Both the position numbers and the translations under genes were made by a program. Of a DNA stretch of 13,556 bases, positions 1 through 9,300 are shown piece by piece. The stretch's first letter is position 1, and each line of letters opens with the position of its first letter. The DNA is from Spirogloea muscicola (Eukaryota; Streptophyta; Zygnematophyceae; Spirogloeales; Spirogloeaceae), in contig WELB01000011.1 in the NCBI GenBank assembly GCA_009602725.1, positions 268,198-281,753 of the forward strand, written 5' to 3'. Below the pieces are notes generated by a model that had not been told where the DNA came from, searched no databases, and worked only from the letters and a program-made list of their open reading frames with translations.

Positions 1-3000
1 GCCGGCCCGCGCCGCGGCCGCTGCCGCCGCTGCCGCCGCAGCCGATGCCGAGGTGCACCAGTGGACGGAGTGGATGCTGTCGCACGCGCTGCTGCGCGTC
101 GCCGAGCGCAACGACCTCGGCATGGGCGCCTTCTGGCTGCAGCAGGGCGTGCCGGCGCTGCTGGCACTGCTGGCGAGCCCCCAGGAGCCCGTGCAGGAGC
201 GCGCGGCCATGGCCATCGCCGCATTCGTCGTCATCGATGACGACAACGCGCCGGTGGACCAGGCACGCGCCAAGGCCGTCATGCACGGCGGCGGCGTCTC
301 CATGCTCCTCCGCCTCGCCCGCGCCTCCAGCGAGGGCGTCCAGGCCGAGGCTGCCAAGGTGGGGGCTGAGCTCGGGCCGCCAGCCAAGGCTTCTGCTTGA
401 GATGCCGCCATTGCGCGTGCGCTGAGCCCTCGTGCTGAGAGCATGTCTGCAACCTGCTCCGCTTCTGCGTGCAGGCTCTCGCCAACCTCTCTGTGAACGC
501 AGAGGTGGCCAACGCCGTCGCGGGCGAGGGCGGCGTCAGGGTGCTCGCCGAGCTCGCGCGGTCGCCCAACAAGTGGGTTGCCGAGGAGGCCGCCGGTGGT
601 CTCTGGAATCTGTCGGTGGGCGAGGAGCACAAGGTGAGGCCGCCCAAGATCTTGCTCGTTTGCTGTTCTGGATCCGGTGCTGGCTGCCGACCTGCATTGC
701 CATGCAACCCATGGCGTGCCGCCTGAGCAGCATGAGGAGGCCATGAATGGGGCTCGGCCACTGAGCACAGCCTGTGCCAACCTTGCCTTCTCTCCTGTGC
801 TGTCTCCGCCAGACCGCGATAAAAGCGGCAGGGGCCATCGCGGCACTCGTTGACCTGGCAGCCAAGTGGCCCATGGGCGGCGAGGGCTGCCTGGTACGCG
901 GCCTTTTGCACCCATAATTATAGTGCTGATGACGTACCATTAGTTGAGTACTCTGTAAGTGGCATTTAGTCAATGTTTTGGTCCACAGTGAAGCACAAAT
1001 TCTCTCGCCAGAGCGGACAATGGTGTTGGTGTGCTGTGAGCCACAATTGTGTATTGAGAGCCATGGCCATGGGCCTAGCTTGGTGCGCTCTGATGCCCAC
1101 CTCACTGTGCTGCCCGCTTGGCCACACTGCTGCAGGAGCGAGCGGCGGGGGCGCTCGCGAATCTAGCTGCGGATGACAAGTGCAGCACGGAGGTCGCGCG
1201 GGCTGGCGGCGTGCAGGCCCTCGTTGGGCTTGCACGATGCTGCAAGCACGACGGCGTGCAGGAACAGGTGAACTTCACAACCTGCATGCGGCTCCCGCTA
1301 GTCAACGTACTCACCAGATGGGGCGCAGCTATTAGAGTTGTATTGGAGCATTATCTTGATTATTGGAGGAATTATTGTTGCGTATCTGGAGCAGTAGCTC
1401 GTAAGCAAATCTGACATCTGTAAGGCGGCCTCTTGTTGTCCTTGGCTCGCTCAGGCAGCACGCGCACTCGCCAACCTGGCTGCACACGGTGACAGCAACT
1501 CGAACAACGCTGAGGTTGGCCGGGAGCCCGGGTCGCTCGAGGCCCTCGTCCAACTCACCCGGTCGCGCACTGAGGGGGTCAGGTGCAAGCTCAGAGCCCT
1601 TCCGTGCTGCCAGATCTTGGCAGCTGACTTCCTGCTGCAATCTCCGTGCACCTTTCTTCACCTGGAGTCTTACCTCTTGACACCAAGCAGTAGCCAGCAG
1701 CAACTGTCCTGCAAGTACTGGTTCTAAGTTTTCATGTATAGCCATCTGTTTGCCTTTCAAAGGATGGCATTGCTTGTCAGAGGTCCAATAGTGGTCACTA
1801 AATGTAGTACTCTTTCTGGCCTCTCGCTCAAATTGCACCGTGGTGGTGCAGGCAAGAGGCGGCAGGTGCGCTGTGGAATCTCTCCTTTGACGACCAGAAT
1901 CGGGAGGCCATTGCCACGGTTGGTGGCGTGGAGGCCCTGGTATGTATCATGAGGCTTGCTATTGCGTGGCCGCTTGCGAGCTGTGCTATGCCTCTTTTTT
2001 GCGGTATGCATGCTTCCAAATGCTCGACAAGGGCCCGATGAGCTGCTTGATTGAATGCTAACACAACCCATTGAGTTTCATGATTGCAGGTGGCACTTGC
2101 TCAGGCTTGCAGCATCGGCGGTGCGCCCGGCCTGCAGGAGCGGGCTGCCGGAGCCCTCTGGGGCCTTTCTGTTAGTGAAAACAACAGGTGGAGGCTCTGA
2201 TAAAGACATGCAGTGGCTGTGACTTGTTATGCTAACACGTTTCACACTGACGGATTAGCAAATCCTCCTTGGATGTTACACTTGACTCACGTGATTCTGC
2301 TGTCTTATCAGTTAAACGACAACTTGTATTGCAATGGCCATCAACTCGCTGGACATATGACTAACTAATTGAACCAATATGTCTTCACACTAGTTTCAGT
2401 CGTTCAGGCCCTGCCACAGCTCAACTATTGCATGGGTATGTGCAGCATCTCAATTGGCGAGGAAGGAGGAGTCTCCCCCCTCATTCTACTGGCACAGTCC
2501 TTGGTCAAGGTAAGGAAAGCCCCCTGGGTGGGATGGAGTAGCATTGACGCCTTCTGGTTTGCGACGTCATTTGCTTTTCTTGCCTTTCGCAAGTGCAATT
2601 TTGGAGATTGGTATCTGGTCAGAATGACTATTTACTGGGTCAACCTCACATCTGTGAGTCTGCATGGCGCATGACTGCCTGCCTCAAGCTTGATGTCGGC
2701 CGCGGCTCTGTGTTGTGATGGCCAGGATGTGCACGAGACAGCGGCTGGCGCCCTTTGGAACCTCGCGTTCAACCCTGGCAATGCCGTGCGGATTGTGGAG
2801 GGCAAGGGCGTGCCTGTGCTCGTGAATTTGTGTGCATCGTCTCGCTCCAAGATGGCACGCTTCATGGCGGCGCTTGCCCTGGCGTACATGTTTGACGGGA
2901 GGTACGTTTCTCTGACTGCACCTCATAAACCATCATCAGATTGATTCGTAGCTGCTGACAGGCAAGCAATGTCCACCTTTGAGCCGTCGCCTCGCTCATT

Positions 3001-4037
3001 GATGTCTTTCACCTTTGCATATCTTCCATGTCTACCCACTTGTGCATGCCACGGTGGTTCTTGATTACTTCGACTTCCAGATCAGCGGGATTTCATTGAG
3101 CCCCGTTTTCCTGGCCTCACAGTGGCCCCCATCCTGCGAGAGCTTTACTTAGCAGTGTCCAGCTGCCTCTAGTGTTGTTACTACTTCATCTAGGCCCTCT
3201 CTCCACTTGAGCCTCGTGTGCCAGCACACCTTTGGTGGTCTGCATGTACTGTCCTTGCTCGTCATGAAGACACGCTTTAGTTTGCTGGAGTTTAACGACA
3301 GATGGCCTCTGCACCACGCACCTAAGTGCCTCTCTCCACATCTTGCCCTTGTTGTGTCCAGCCGTTCGGAAGAGATGGCAGCTGTCACGGGCTTTGGCAC
3401 GCAGCAGGCAAGCAACATGGAAGCGGCAAGAAAGCTTGCCCTTAGCCAGATAGAGGCATTCCTTCAGGACTTCAGTGATATGCAGCTCCTCTCCGCCATC
3501 GCCGTGTCTGGGTCCTCAGCTGCCCTGGCCCAGGTGGTTGAGGCAGCCCGCATTGTCGAAGCTGGCCACCTCCGATGCAGGCAAGTCTTTGTGACGACAT
3601 AGTGGGCATGTTCTGCGTCATGTCGCAGGTGCAACTGAATGTATCGTGATCCTTTGCATGATCTTTGTGGTTCTGTGAGCAGTGATCCTGTTCTCTACAT
3701 CATGCGTAGGTGTTGCAGCTCCGACTACGCGTGCTGGCCAGCTGATGCTGTGTGCCACAAAATGGCCTGTTGTATGTGCAGCGGAGCAGAGATTGGCCGC
3801 TTTGTTGGGATGCTGCGGAACAACTCCCCGGTGCTCCGCTCGTGCGCTGCCTTTGCACTCGTGCAGTTCACGGTGCCTGGCGGGCGACATGCTGCGCACC
3901 ACGGAACACTCCTCCAGAAGGCTGGCGCGGCAAGGGCACTGCGTGCGGCAGCCGCCGCTACGCAGGCGCCTATCCAGGCCCGAGGCTTTGCACGGCTCGT
4001 GCTGCGCAACCTGGAGCTGTGCGACGCGCCCGTGTGA
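1..4037 (+). CDS. ARABIDILLO: ARABIDILLO-like armadillo-repeat protein (5'-partial, 11 exons)
   Basis: Seen: joining exons 1-358 (frame opens at base 2), 475-633, 813-893, 1136-1267, 1455-1582, 1852-1939, 2090-2187, 2446-2509, 2726-2901, 3362-3580 and 3782-4037 gives one open frame of about 585 residues ending in TGA, with matching phases at all ten junctions. Signature stretches include FVVIDD, LVAEEAAGGLWNLSVGEEHK-type (here WVAEEAAGGLWNLSVGEEHK), ERAAGALANLAADDKC, GALWNLSFDD, DVHETAAGALWNLAFNPGN, KMARFMAALALAYMFDG and the C-terminal GAEIGRF and PGGRHA. Known: plant ARABIDILLO proteins are about 930 residues (F-box, LRRs, then ARM repeats), are nuclear/cytosolic, promote lateral root branching in Arabidopsis, and are thought to act in SCF ubiquitin ligases. 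Inferred: this is the ARM and C-terminal part; F-box and LRRs lie off the left edge. Nine introns are GT-AG; the last (3581-3781) is GC-AG. The family comparison is from memory. Its biochemical role in an alga is unknown. Confidence 0.93.
2..2901 (+). other. Armadillo-repeat block of the ARABIDILLO-like protein (exons 1-9)
   Basis: Visible residues ~1-428. After an Ala-rich leader (about ten consecutive Ala codons from GCC/GCG/GCT near the left edge) comes the WTEWMLSHALLRVAE helix pair, then about eight to nine ARM units of roughly 40-45 residues. Each carries the GALxNLA/S helix and a following GGVxALV helix. Exon 3 is the most divergent: the usual GGV-x-AL is replaced by GAIAAL. The Asn-rich loop HGDSNSNN and the loop FNPGN, both typical of this family, are kept. 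ARM superhelices bind partner proteins through their inner groove; the partner cannot be read from the sequence. Confidence 0.9.
2902..3361 (+). other. Longest intron of the ARABIDILLO-like gene
   Basis: 460 bases, donor AG|GTACGT, acceptor TGTCCAG. An ORF running through its 3' end into exon 10 (from 3207) has no family similarity before the splice site. Nothing else recognised in it. Confidence 0.75.
3362..4037 (+). other. C-terminal ARABIDILLO-specific region (exons 10-11)
   Basis: Exon 10 (3362-3580) starts in a variable segment (SRSEEMAAVTGFG), then the helix AARKLALSQIEAFLQDF, and ends in the family motif ARIVEAGHLRC. Exon 11 (3782-4037) continues S-GAEIGRFVGMLRN, CAAFALVQFTVPGGRHAAHH and ends LVLRNLELCDAPV-stop. 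Plant members have the same order of motifs at their extreme C-terminus, so the stop at 4035-4037 is the natural end. The variable segment is shorter than I remember for plants. The junction between the two exons requires a GC donor at 3581. Confidence 0.88.
3581..3781 (+). other. GC-AG intron, last intron of the ARABIDILLO-like gene
   Basis: Exon 10 ends TGC-AG and is followed by GCAAGT (donor AG|GCAAGT at 3581); the acceptor is GTGCAG at 3776-3781. Joining here gives LRC-S-GAEIGRF, the expected conserved order, with phase 2 to phase 1 matching. No GT nearby keeps both frame and conservation. AG|GCAAGT is the strongest form of the known GC-type U2 donor. Confidence 0.8.
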
Positions 4038-4818
4038 CTCGTGACCTGCGATAGAGCCACATCTTGCCCCAGCAGGAGTCTGATATAAGAGGCGGCATTA
4101 TGTGGCCATGATGGCCGCTGAAGAGGGCCTGCCATGGCTGCTCAACCTGCCACCACCGCAGACTTCGCTGGGCCTCTCCTCAACTTGGCCAATCCTCACT
4201 TGCAGCTTGCTTACCTGTTCCTATCCTCCTGTTATGAGACCCCTCGCAGCTACAAAGAGTCAACAAGAAGCCCCGAAGCCCCCTGAGAAGCTGTAGCCGT
4301 ATATCATTTGCTTGAGGAAGCCATTGTAGCTCATGCTTATCGCCCTTCTGAGCGCTTCATGCTAATCTGGTCAATGTATTGTCATGTCTGAGTTGCAATA
4401 GACAATAGGGCTGGCGCTTTATCCAAAAGCTGCACTTGCTTGCCAGTATGCAGAGTCCTAAGAGCCTCCAGGGGCCACTCCAGTCCGTGGCCCCTCTGCT
4501 GTGTTGAAGGCTGGATGCAACTAGTGCTCTTTGCACTCCACGTTGCCTCTTGCCTTCTTCAAGGCACGTTTTGTTGAGAGCTCCATACCGTAGTAGTACC
4601 ATAGATACTCTCCACGCATACAGGTGTTGTAGGTCCAGAAAACACCTTGAGTCAAACTTATATCCAACTGTGTAGACGTCAGAAGACATGCAACCTGAGT
4701 CCAACTCGGGCTCGGAGACCACAGGAGGACGGCAGATACTGCTGCTTGACGGCACATGAGGCCGCCACCTTCAATATACTGTGGTTGACTGGAGAACATG
4801 CTTTGTGCAATGCGCCTG

Positions 4819-4823
4819 TGTAA
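4819..4823 (+). terminator. Putative TGTAA poly(A) signal of the ARABIDILLO-like gene
   Basis: First TGTAA downstream of the stop at 4037, about 785 bases away. In chlorophytes TGTAA usually sits 10-20 nt before the cleavage site. A five-base motif is weak alone; position and the matching signal on the other strand support it. Confidence 0.45.
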
Positions 4824-4918
4824 CACTTCAACCAGTCTTCTCTTTTGCATGTGGGGTGCTTGGCAAATGTCATCATTCTTCCCACTAGCTAATTAGGCAT
4901 GAGAGTGTTGACATGCAT

Positions 4919-4923
4919 TTACA
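4919..4923 (-). terminator. Putative TGTAA poly(A) signal of the phospholipase gene
   Basis: TTACA on the + strand reads TGTAA on the - strand, about 60 bases beyond the stop codon at 4983-4985, and is the first such pentamer there. The spacing suits a short algal 3'UTR. Confidence 0.55.
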
Positions 4924-4982
4924 TAAACAACTTGACACATATTGCAACCCAACACTGCATGACAACAGATGTTGATGCGCTA

Positions 4983-6314
4983 TTATAATGGCAGAAAGCA
5001 CTCAAAGTTTGTTCTCGACCTCTGCTCTCGAGCCAGTTTGACGCAGAGCGGAATGGGAAGGCCGCTGAAGTGCAGCTGCCGGTAAAACAAGGCAAGGAAC
5101 TCTTCCACGTCGTTTTCCTGCATCTTGGCTGCACGGCAGCCTTCTCCCTCCCACTTGGGGCTCTCCACATCGTCCTCGTCCCTCTGCAGGGGCTCCTCCG
5201 AGCCCACCAGGTTGTAGCTCGGCAAGTGCTTGCGTGTGCCACTCGCAGGCTCGGCCACCACCGCGCGAGCGCCAGCCTCCAAAAACGCGTCAATAAGCTC
5301 TGCCATGAGAGGGCGTAACAGCATGTCTTGGTCACCACGCCTCTGATCAGGGTTGATGATGTCCAGTACCAGGCAGAATAGTTGCCTATCTAGAACAGAT
5401 TGCTAACATCGGTGGGAAGGCTGTTTGTGTTCACCCTTAGAAAGACCCCCATTGGGGCTGCTGAAGACCACCACACGATCTCTCCATGCTCCCACCTGCA
5501 CTTAGAGATAACATCAGCGTATTACATAAGGGGAAGTGACATCGCCAGACTGTCATTATCCAGCCTTGTCTATGCACAGCCTCAACTAAAGCCACTAAGA
5601 CGCCATGATTCTGCAAGCCAGTCTCTCAGATTACACAGTCAATAGGCATGTGCAGGCGACAAGTGTTGAACATACCATCGACCAGACCTCAAAGGGGGAC
5701 AACCGTTCGCTGGGAAAGATACGCTGGAAGAGGTAGGACCCCACCTCCTGGCACTCGGTAAGACCTGGAGGCACGTGCACATGTACAATGTAATCATGCA
5801 AGCTACAGATTGACAGGCTTTGAAAATCGACAAGGATAGCCAGGTCAGCAAAAAGAAGGGAAGCCATGCAGCGAAGGCCTCGCACATACCCACTACTGAA
5901 CTTGCTAGACAAGCTCTGGCTGGCTGACATCCCAACATCAGAATGTATAACAAGGCATACCACATTCAAGCACGTTGAGCAATGGCTATTTGTCCACAAC
6001 ACACGATATCTTATACATCTGACAAGGCCAGGCTAGAAAGTCACTATTTCTCAGCTCTTTAAATGTAGACCTTGTGTACCTGAGTGTTGCGACCCATGAA
6101 TTTGTGCAAGGTGCAGCCAATATGGATGTCCGTGCTCTGAGCCACGAGCTCGGCAACGCTAGCACAATCAAGGTGCCGCCCAGTGCGACTGTCGGCCTGG
6201 CTCCCCAATGCCTGCGCCACGAACTGGTGTGCAGCTTCGCCTGGCTCTGCTATCGCCAACATGTCGCTCTGCCACCTGAGATACACAATTGGCTGATGAG
6301 CATCCACGAGTACA
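4983..6314 (-). other. C-terminal module of the PLA I-like protein (exons 17-20)
   Basis: Exon 17 (6314-6080) gives QPIVYLRWQSDMLAIAEPGE and ends IGCTLHKFMGRNTQ. Exon 18 gives CQEVGSYLFQRIFPSERL and WSM. Exon 19 (5495-5435) starts VGAWRDRVVVFSSPNGG. Exon 20 (5389-4983) gives RQLFCLVLDIINPDQRRGD, then LIDAFLEAGARAVVAEP, an acidic Asp/Glu-rich loop, DVEEFLALFYRQL and the end FECFLPL-stop. The same order (GRxT, MVGAWRD, AFLxSGAKAV, acidic loop, short terminal helices) closes plant PLA I. Compared with my memory of the plant protein, the stretch between VVVFSS and LIDAFLEAGARAV is about 30 residues longer. No biochemical function is assigned to this module. The exon 17/18 junction is problematic. 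Confidence 0.82.
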
Positions 6315-9300
6315 CTTTGCATTGCAGGTAAGACACTCAGATGCGTGGTGCCTGCACTCAAAATCAAACCATCTCGTCAAGCACTTGCTCTGCTAACGTC
6401 AACGACATGAGGCTGTGCTTGCTATGCTCCTTCCTTTGTAGCAATCTGCGACAAAGTTCGGATTTCTGTTACGACATCAGATACGCAGAATGCAGCCCAA
6501 CTCCTTGCATATCTCACCTCTACATGACCACCCTGCTATTGGTCTTTGAGATCCGAAACGTGTGATAGATAGAGTATTGACCCTGACCTTATGATTAGAC
6601 TGTTCCCATCACAATGAAGCGCCAGGTGCACGACACCAAGGTGCGCCGAAGCCTGCAGTCTGTCCTGCAGCTTGACTGCATGAGGTCCAAGCCCCAAACG
6701 AATGCCAACGCCTAAGCCTGATCCGAAAGAGCCCCTAGCGCTAGGGGGAGCACCAACCGCCGGTGACCCCGCGCCGCTGCCATCACCGCCGCTGCCATTA
6801 CTGAACTCCGAGGAGACTCGCAAGCGAAGCTGCTCGACAGAGAGGGACAGTGCTGGCGGTGTGGGCGCGACCCCATCCAGGCTGAGCAGCGGCAACAGCT
6901 CCGGCATGGACTCTGATAGCCTCGTGTTGAATCGTGGGCTCGCCCCGTTGGCAGCTGTCGTCCCTGCTAAGGGCTGCAGCTGTGGGCTCGCTGGCAGGCT
7001 CAGGCTCTCGAGGACGCCCGGCGGCAGCTTCGGGCTTGCTGGGCGGCTTCCGAACCCCGCCTTTGCCTGATCAGATGGCTCTGCCGCCGCCGGTGTGCCA
7101 GTGCCATCGTCACCGCGAGGAGTGGTTGGCACAACCTGGAGAGCGTCAACGCTGCCTCTGTGCACGTCGAAGGCAATGCCCTCTCGCGTGCAGAGCTCTT
7201 CGAGCCAGCGCACATGAGAGGGCCTCGCCGTTGATGACTCCAGGCTGCTCTGCGGGACTTCCACGAGCAGCACTCGCCGTCTCCATCCCAGCACAGGGCC
7301 TTCAGCCTGGGGGCTCTCATCTGCAACCAACAAGTTGCATACCCTTACCTTAAGCAAGACATCAGATGCTTGTAGACCATTACTGGCAGATGAAATGTAA
7401 GTGTACTTGAAGAAATAAACAAGCAAAGACTCTTACGAAGCCTCCTGAGCACAACTCCTGTCCAAACCCCAGATTGTTGCCAGTGCTCTTATCTTGCTGG
7501 CAACCATACTCTTAATTGTAACAGTTTCCAATACAGGGCCACTCACTTTGCAAGAAGGTAAACACAGCTGAAGTCACTGAAGCAACGTGCAGGCACCACA
7601 TATCTACATCATGAAGATGTGAAGTGCAGCTGTACCTTCAGCAGGAAGCCCGTCACCTGTAAGCTCAGTATCCTTGGCCTCTCCTTCAGAGTAGCGAACA
7701 AGGTGAGAGCACGCCTCATCGAAGCGAGCAGTGTTTGCCACAATGTACTCTGAAGTTGCAGTTTCTAGCTTAGCCCACTCCAGCGGATCCGTTGCATCGA
7801 GCTCCATGCTACAACGATCATCCACTGCTCCGAATTCCAAGACGCAATGATTGTCTCAGTTGCTGTTACAAATGTGTGCCGTATCAACAACAAATGACAG
7901 ACTGGTACAAGCTTATCACCACCAAAAGAAGGCACTCTAGAAGGCACATCATGTCCAATTTGTGTCAAGGGTCACAGCAATCATGTGTGACTGCTGTGGT
8001 CCACTACGCAAGCCAGCCGGTAAGCCAGCCTCCATGATAGAGCAGCCCTTGCTCATGCAGGAATCGTGCAAGCTTTGACCAGTCACCTGGATTGAATCTG
8101 AAGTACTCGAACGAGTCAACCATGGGCATGAAAGTGTCAAAAGCCTCCTCAGCTCGCTCAATTGAGCACGTACTCTCAATCAGAACTTGACCAGTGTCCA
8201 GGTATCTCCACCCGCTCTTGCCTCCTCGGGGCTGGCACCACCAAGGCAAGCAACATGGAATTATTGCTATGTATGCTATCTTGTGCTTGTGAGCCTCACT
8301 CATGGCAACTTTTAATGATGGAAGGTGACGAGTATAGAAGACCTAAGTAAGAGAGTAACTGCAGCAGACCTTTGTTGGGACGTTGCCGCAACCCAGGGAA
8401 ACGACGCAGTCTATGAGGAGGTCTGGCCACAGAAGGCGGGCTTCCCTGAGAGCAATTAGCGCGGGATTGTTGGCAACAATTGCTCCATCTTGCCACCTCA
8501 TTGCACCTGGTTGGTAACAAGCAAAGAAAGGGCGTGATGGCCATGCAGTCAAATACTCTGATAGGAGCTTTAAGATCATCATTGTTGTGGATGCTGGTGA
8601 TGACTACAACTACACAAAAGCCAGGACTTGCCTCTTGAGAAATCGTCGAGGTAATAAGGTGCTGCTGCTGATGCCCGGATTGCCTCCCAGAGCTTGTACT
8701 TGCAGCTCCCCACAAACGCGGCTTTCTGCAGGTTGACAGGGATGTCTGCAGTGGAGCTGTCTTTGCCACCAGCTCCTGCGGCTGGCACGGGCACATCAGG
8801 AGGCCACAACGGCGTTTCCACTGTACCTGGCGGATACTGCACATTGCTCACATGAGATTCTTAGAGGGCATGATGCAGATACAGCTGGTGACTGGAGAAT
8901 TAAGATAAGTACACAAAGTTGTGAAAAGCATAGGCTTGTTGCAGCTGCTGTTGACAACTGTTACACACTTATATTTGCGCTGTACATACTACTGCAATAC
9001 TAGTAGATTACCAATGCACAAAGAATCAGCACTCCAGCATGTGAGCTTCTGTCGCAGAGTAAGACCTGGTAATTGCGAAAAACAAATGGTGTGGCAGGAT
9101 TGACTGAAACCAGCGTAGACACTGCAAACACTTTTGGGCACCCTTTTATGGCCGACTTGATAAGAAGGTCCCCTCCCTCTTCCATGCACATCTCCTGGAG
9201 AAGCCTCTCAAACTCCTCTGCATTGTGCTGCGATGCAATGCCACTTGACACCATGTGAGCAAAACCGTTGCCATGACAAAGGAAAGAGACAATCATGTCC

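Larger units (their letters stand above)
4038..4982. other. Convergent 3' ends / 3'UTR of the + gene; no gene seen
   Basis: About 945 bases between the two stop codons. The short ORFs in it (for example + 4102-4296, - 4357-4755) are low-complexity or family-less and lack the codon bias of the neighbouring exons. I read 4038 to about 4840 as the 3'UTR of the ARABIDILLO-like gene, because the first TGTAA on the + strand after the stop is at 4819. About 4900-4982 would be the 3'UTR of the phospholipase gene. An unrecognised additional 3' exon or a non-coding RNA cannot be excluded. Confidence 0.6.

Noticed and set aside
279-911. 210-residue ORF on the - strand
   Set aside because: Antisense shadow of GC-rich ARM exons 1-3 on the + strand; it crosses three exons and their introns, and its Arg/Ala-rich composition is what a GC-rich complement gives.
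900-960. TGATGA-type box resembling a C/D snoRNA start in intron 3 of the + gene
   Set aside because: The preceding base does not fit the C box and there is no D box (CTGA) at a suitable distance.
4102-4296. Small + strand ORF starting MAMMAAEEGLPWLL
   Set aside because: Lies in the predicted 3'UTR of the ARABIDILLO-like gene, is short and resembles nothing I know; no splice or codon-bias support.
4357-4885. Three overlapping - strand ORFs of 68-132 residues
   Set aside because: Lie beyond the poly(A) signal of the - strand gene, have no recognisable domain, and the composition is that of non-coding DNA.
5765-5812. Extension of exon 18 upstream to CTGTAG (adding SLHDYIVHVHVPPG)
   Set aside because: In frame with the exon, but it needs a two-base remainder that exon 17 does not supply, and the residues do not match the family.
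6702-7353. ORFs on the + strand of 122 and 139 residues
   Set aside because: Antisense of the Ser/Pro/Gly-rich linker exon of the PLA I-like gene; low-complexity, with no family resemblance.
8597-8603. GTGATGA (perfect C box) on the + strand within an intron of the - strand gene
   Set aside because: No D box downstream at snoRNA spacing, and it lies antisense to the host intron.
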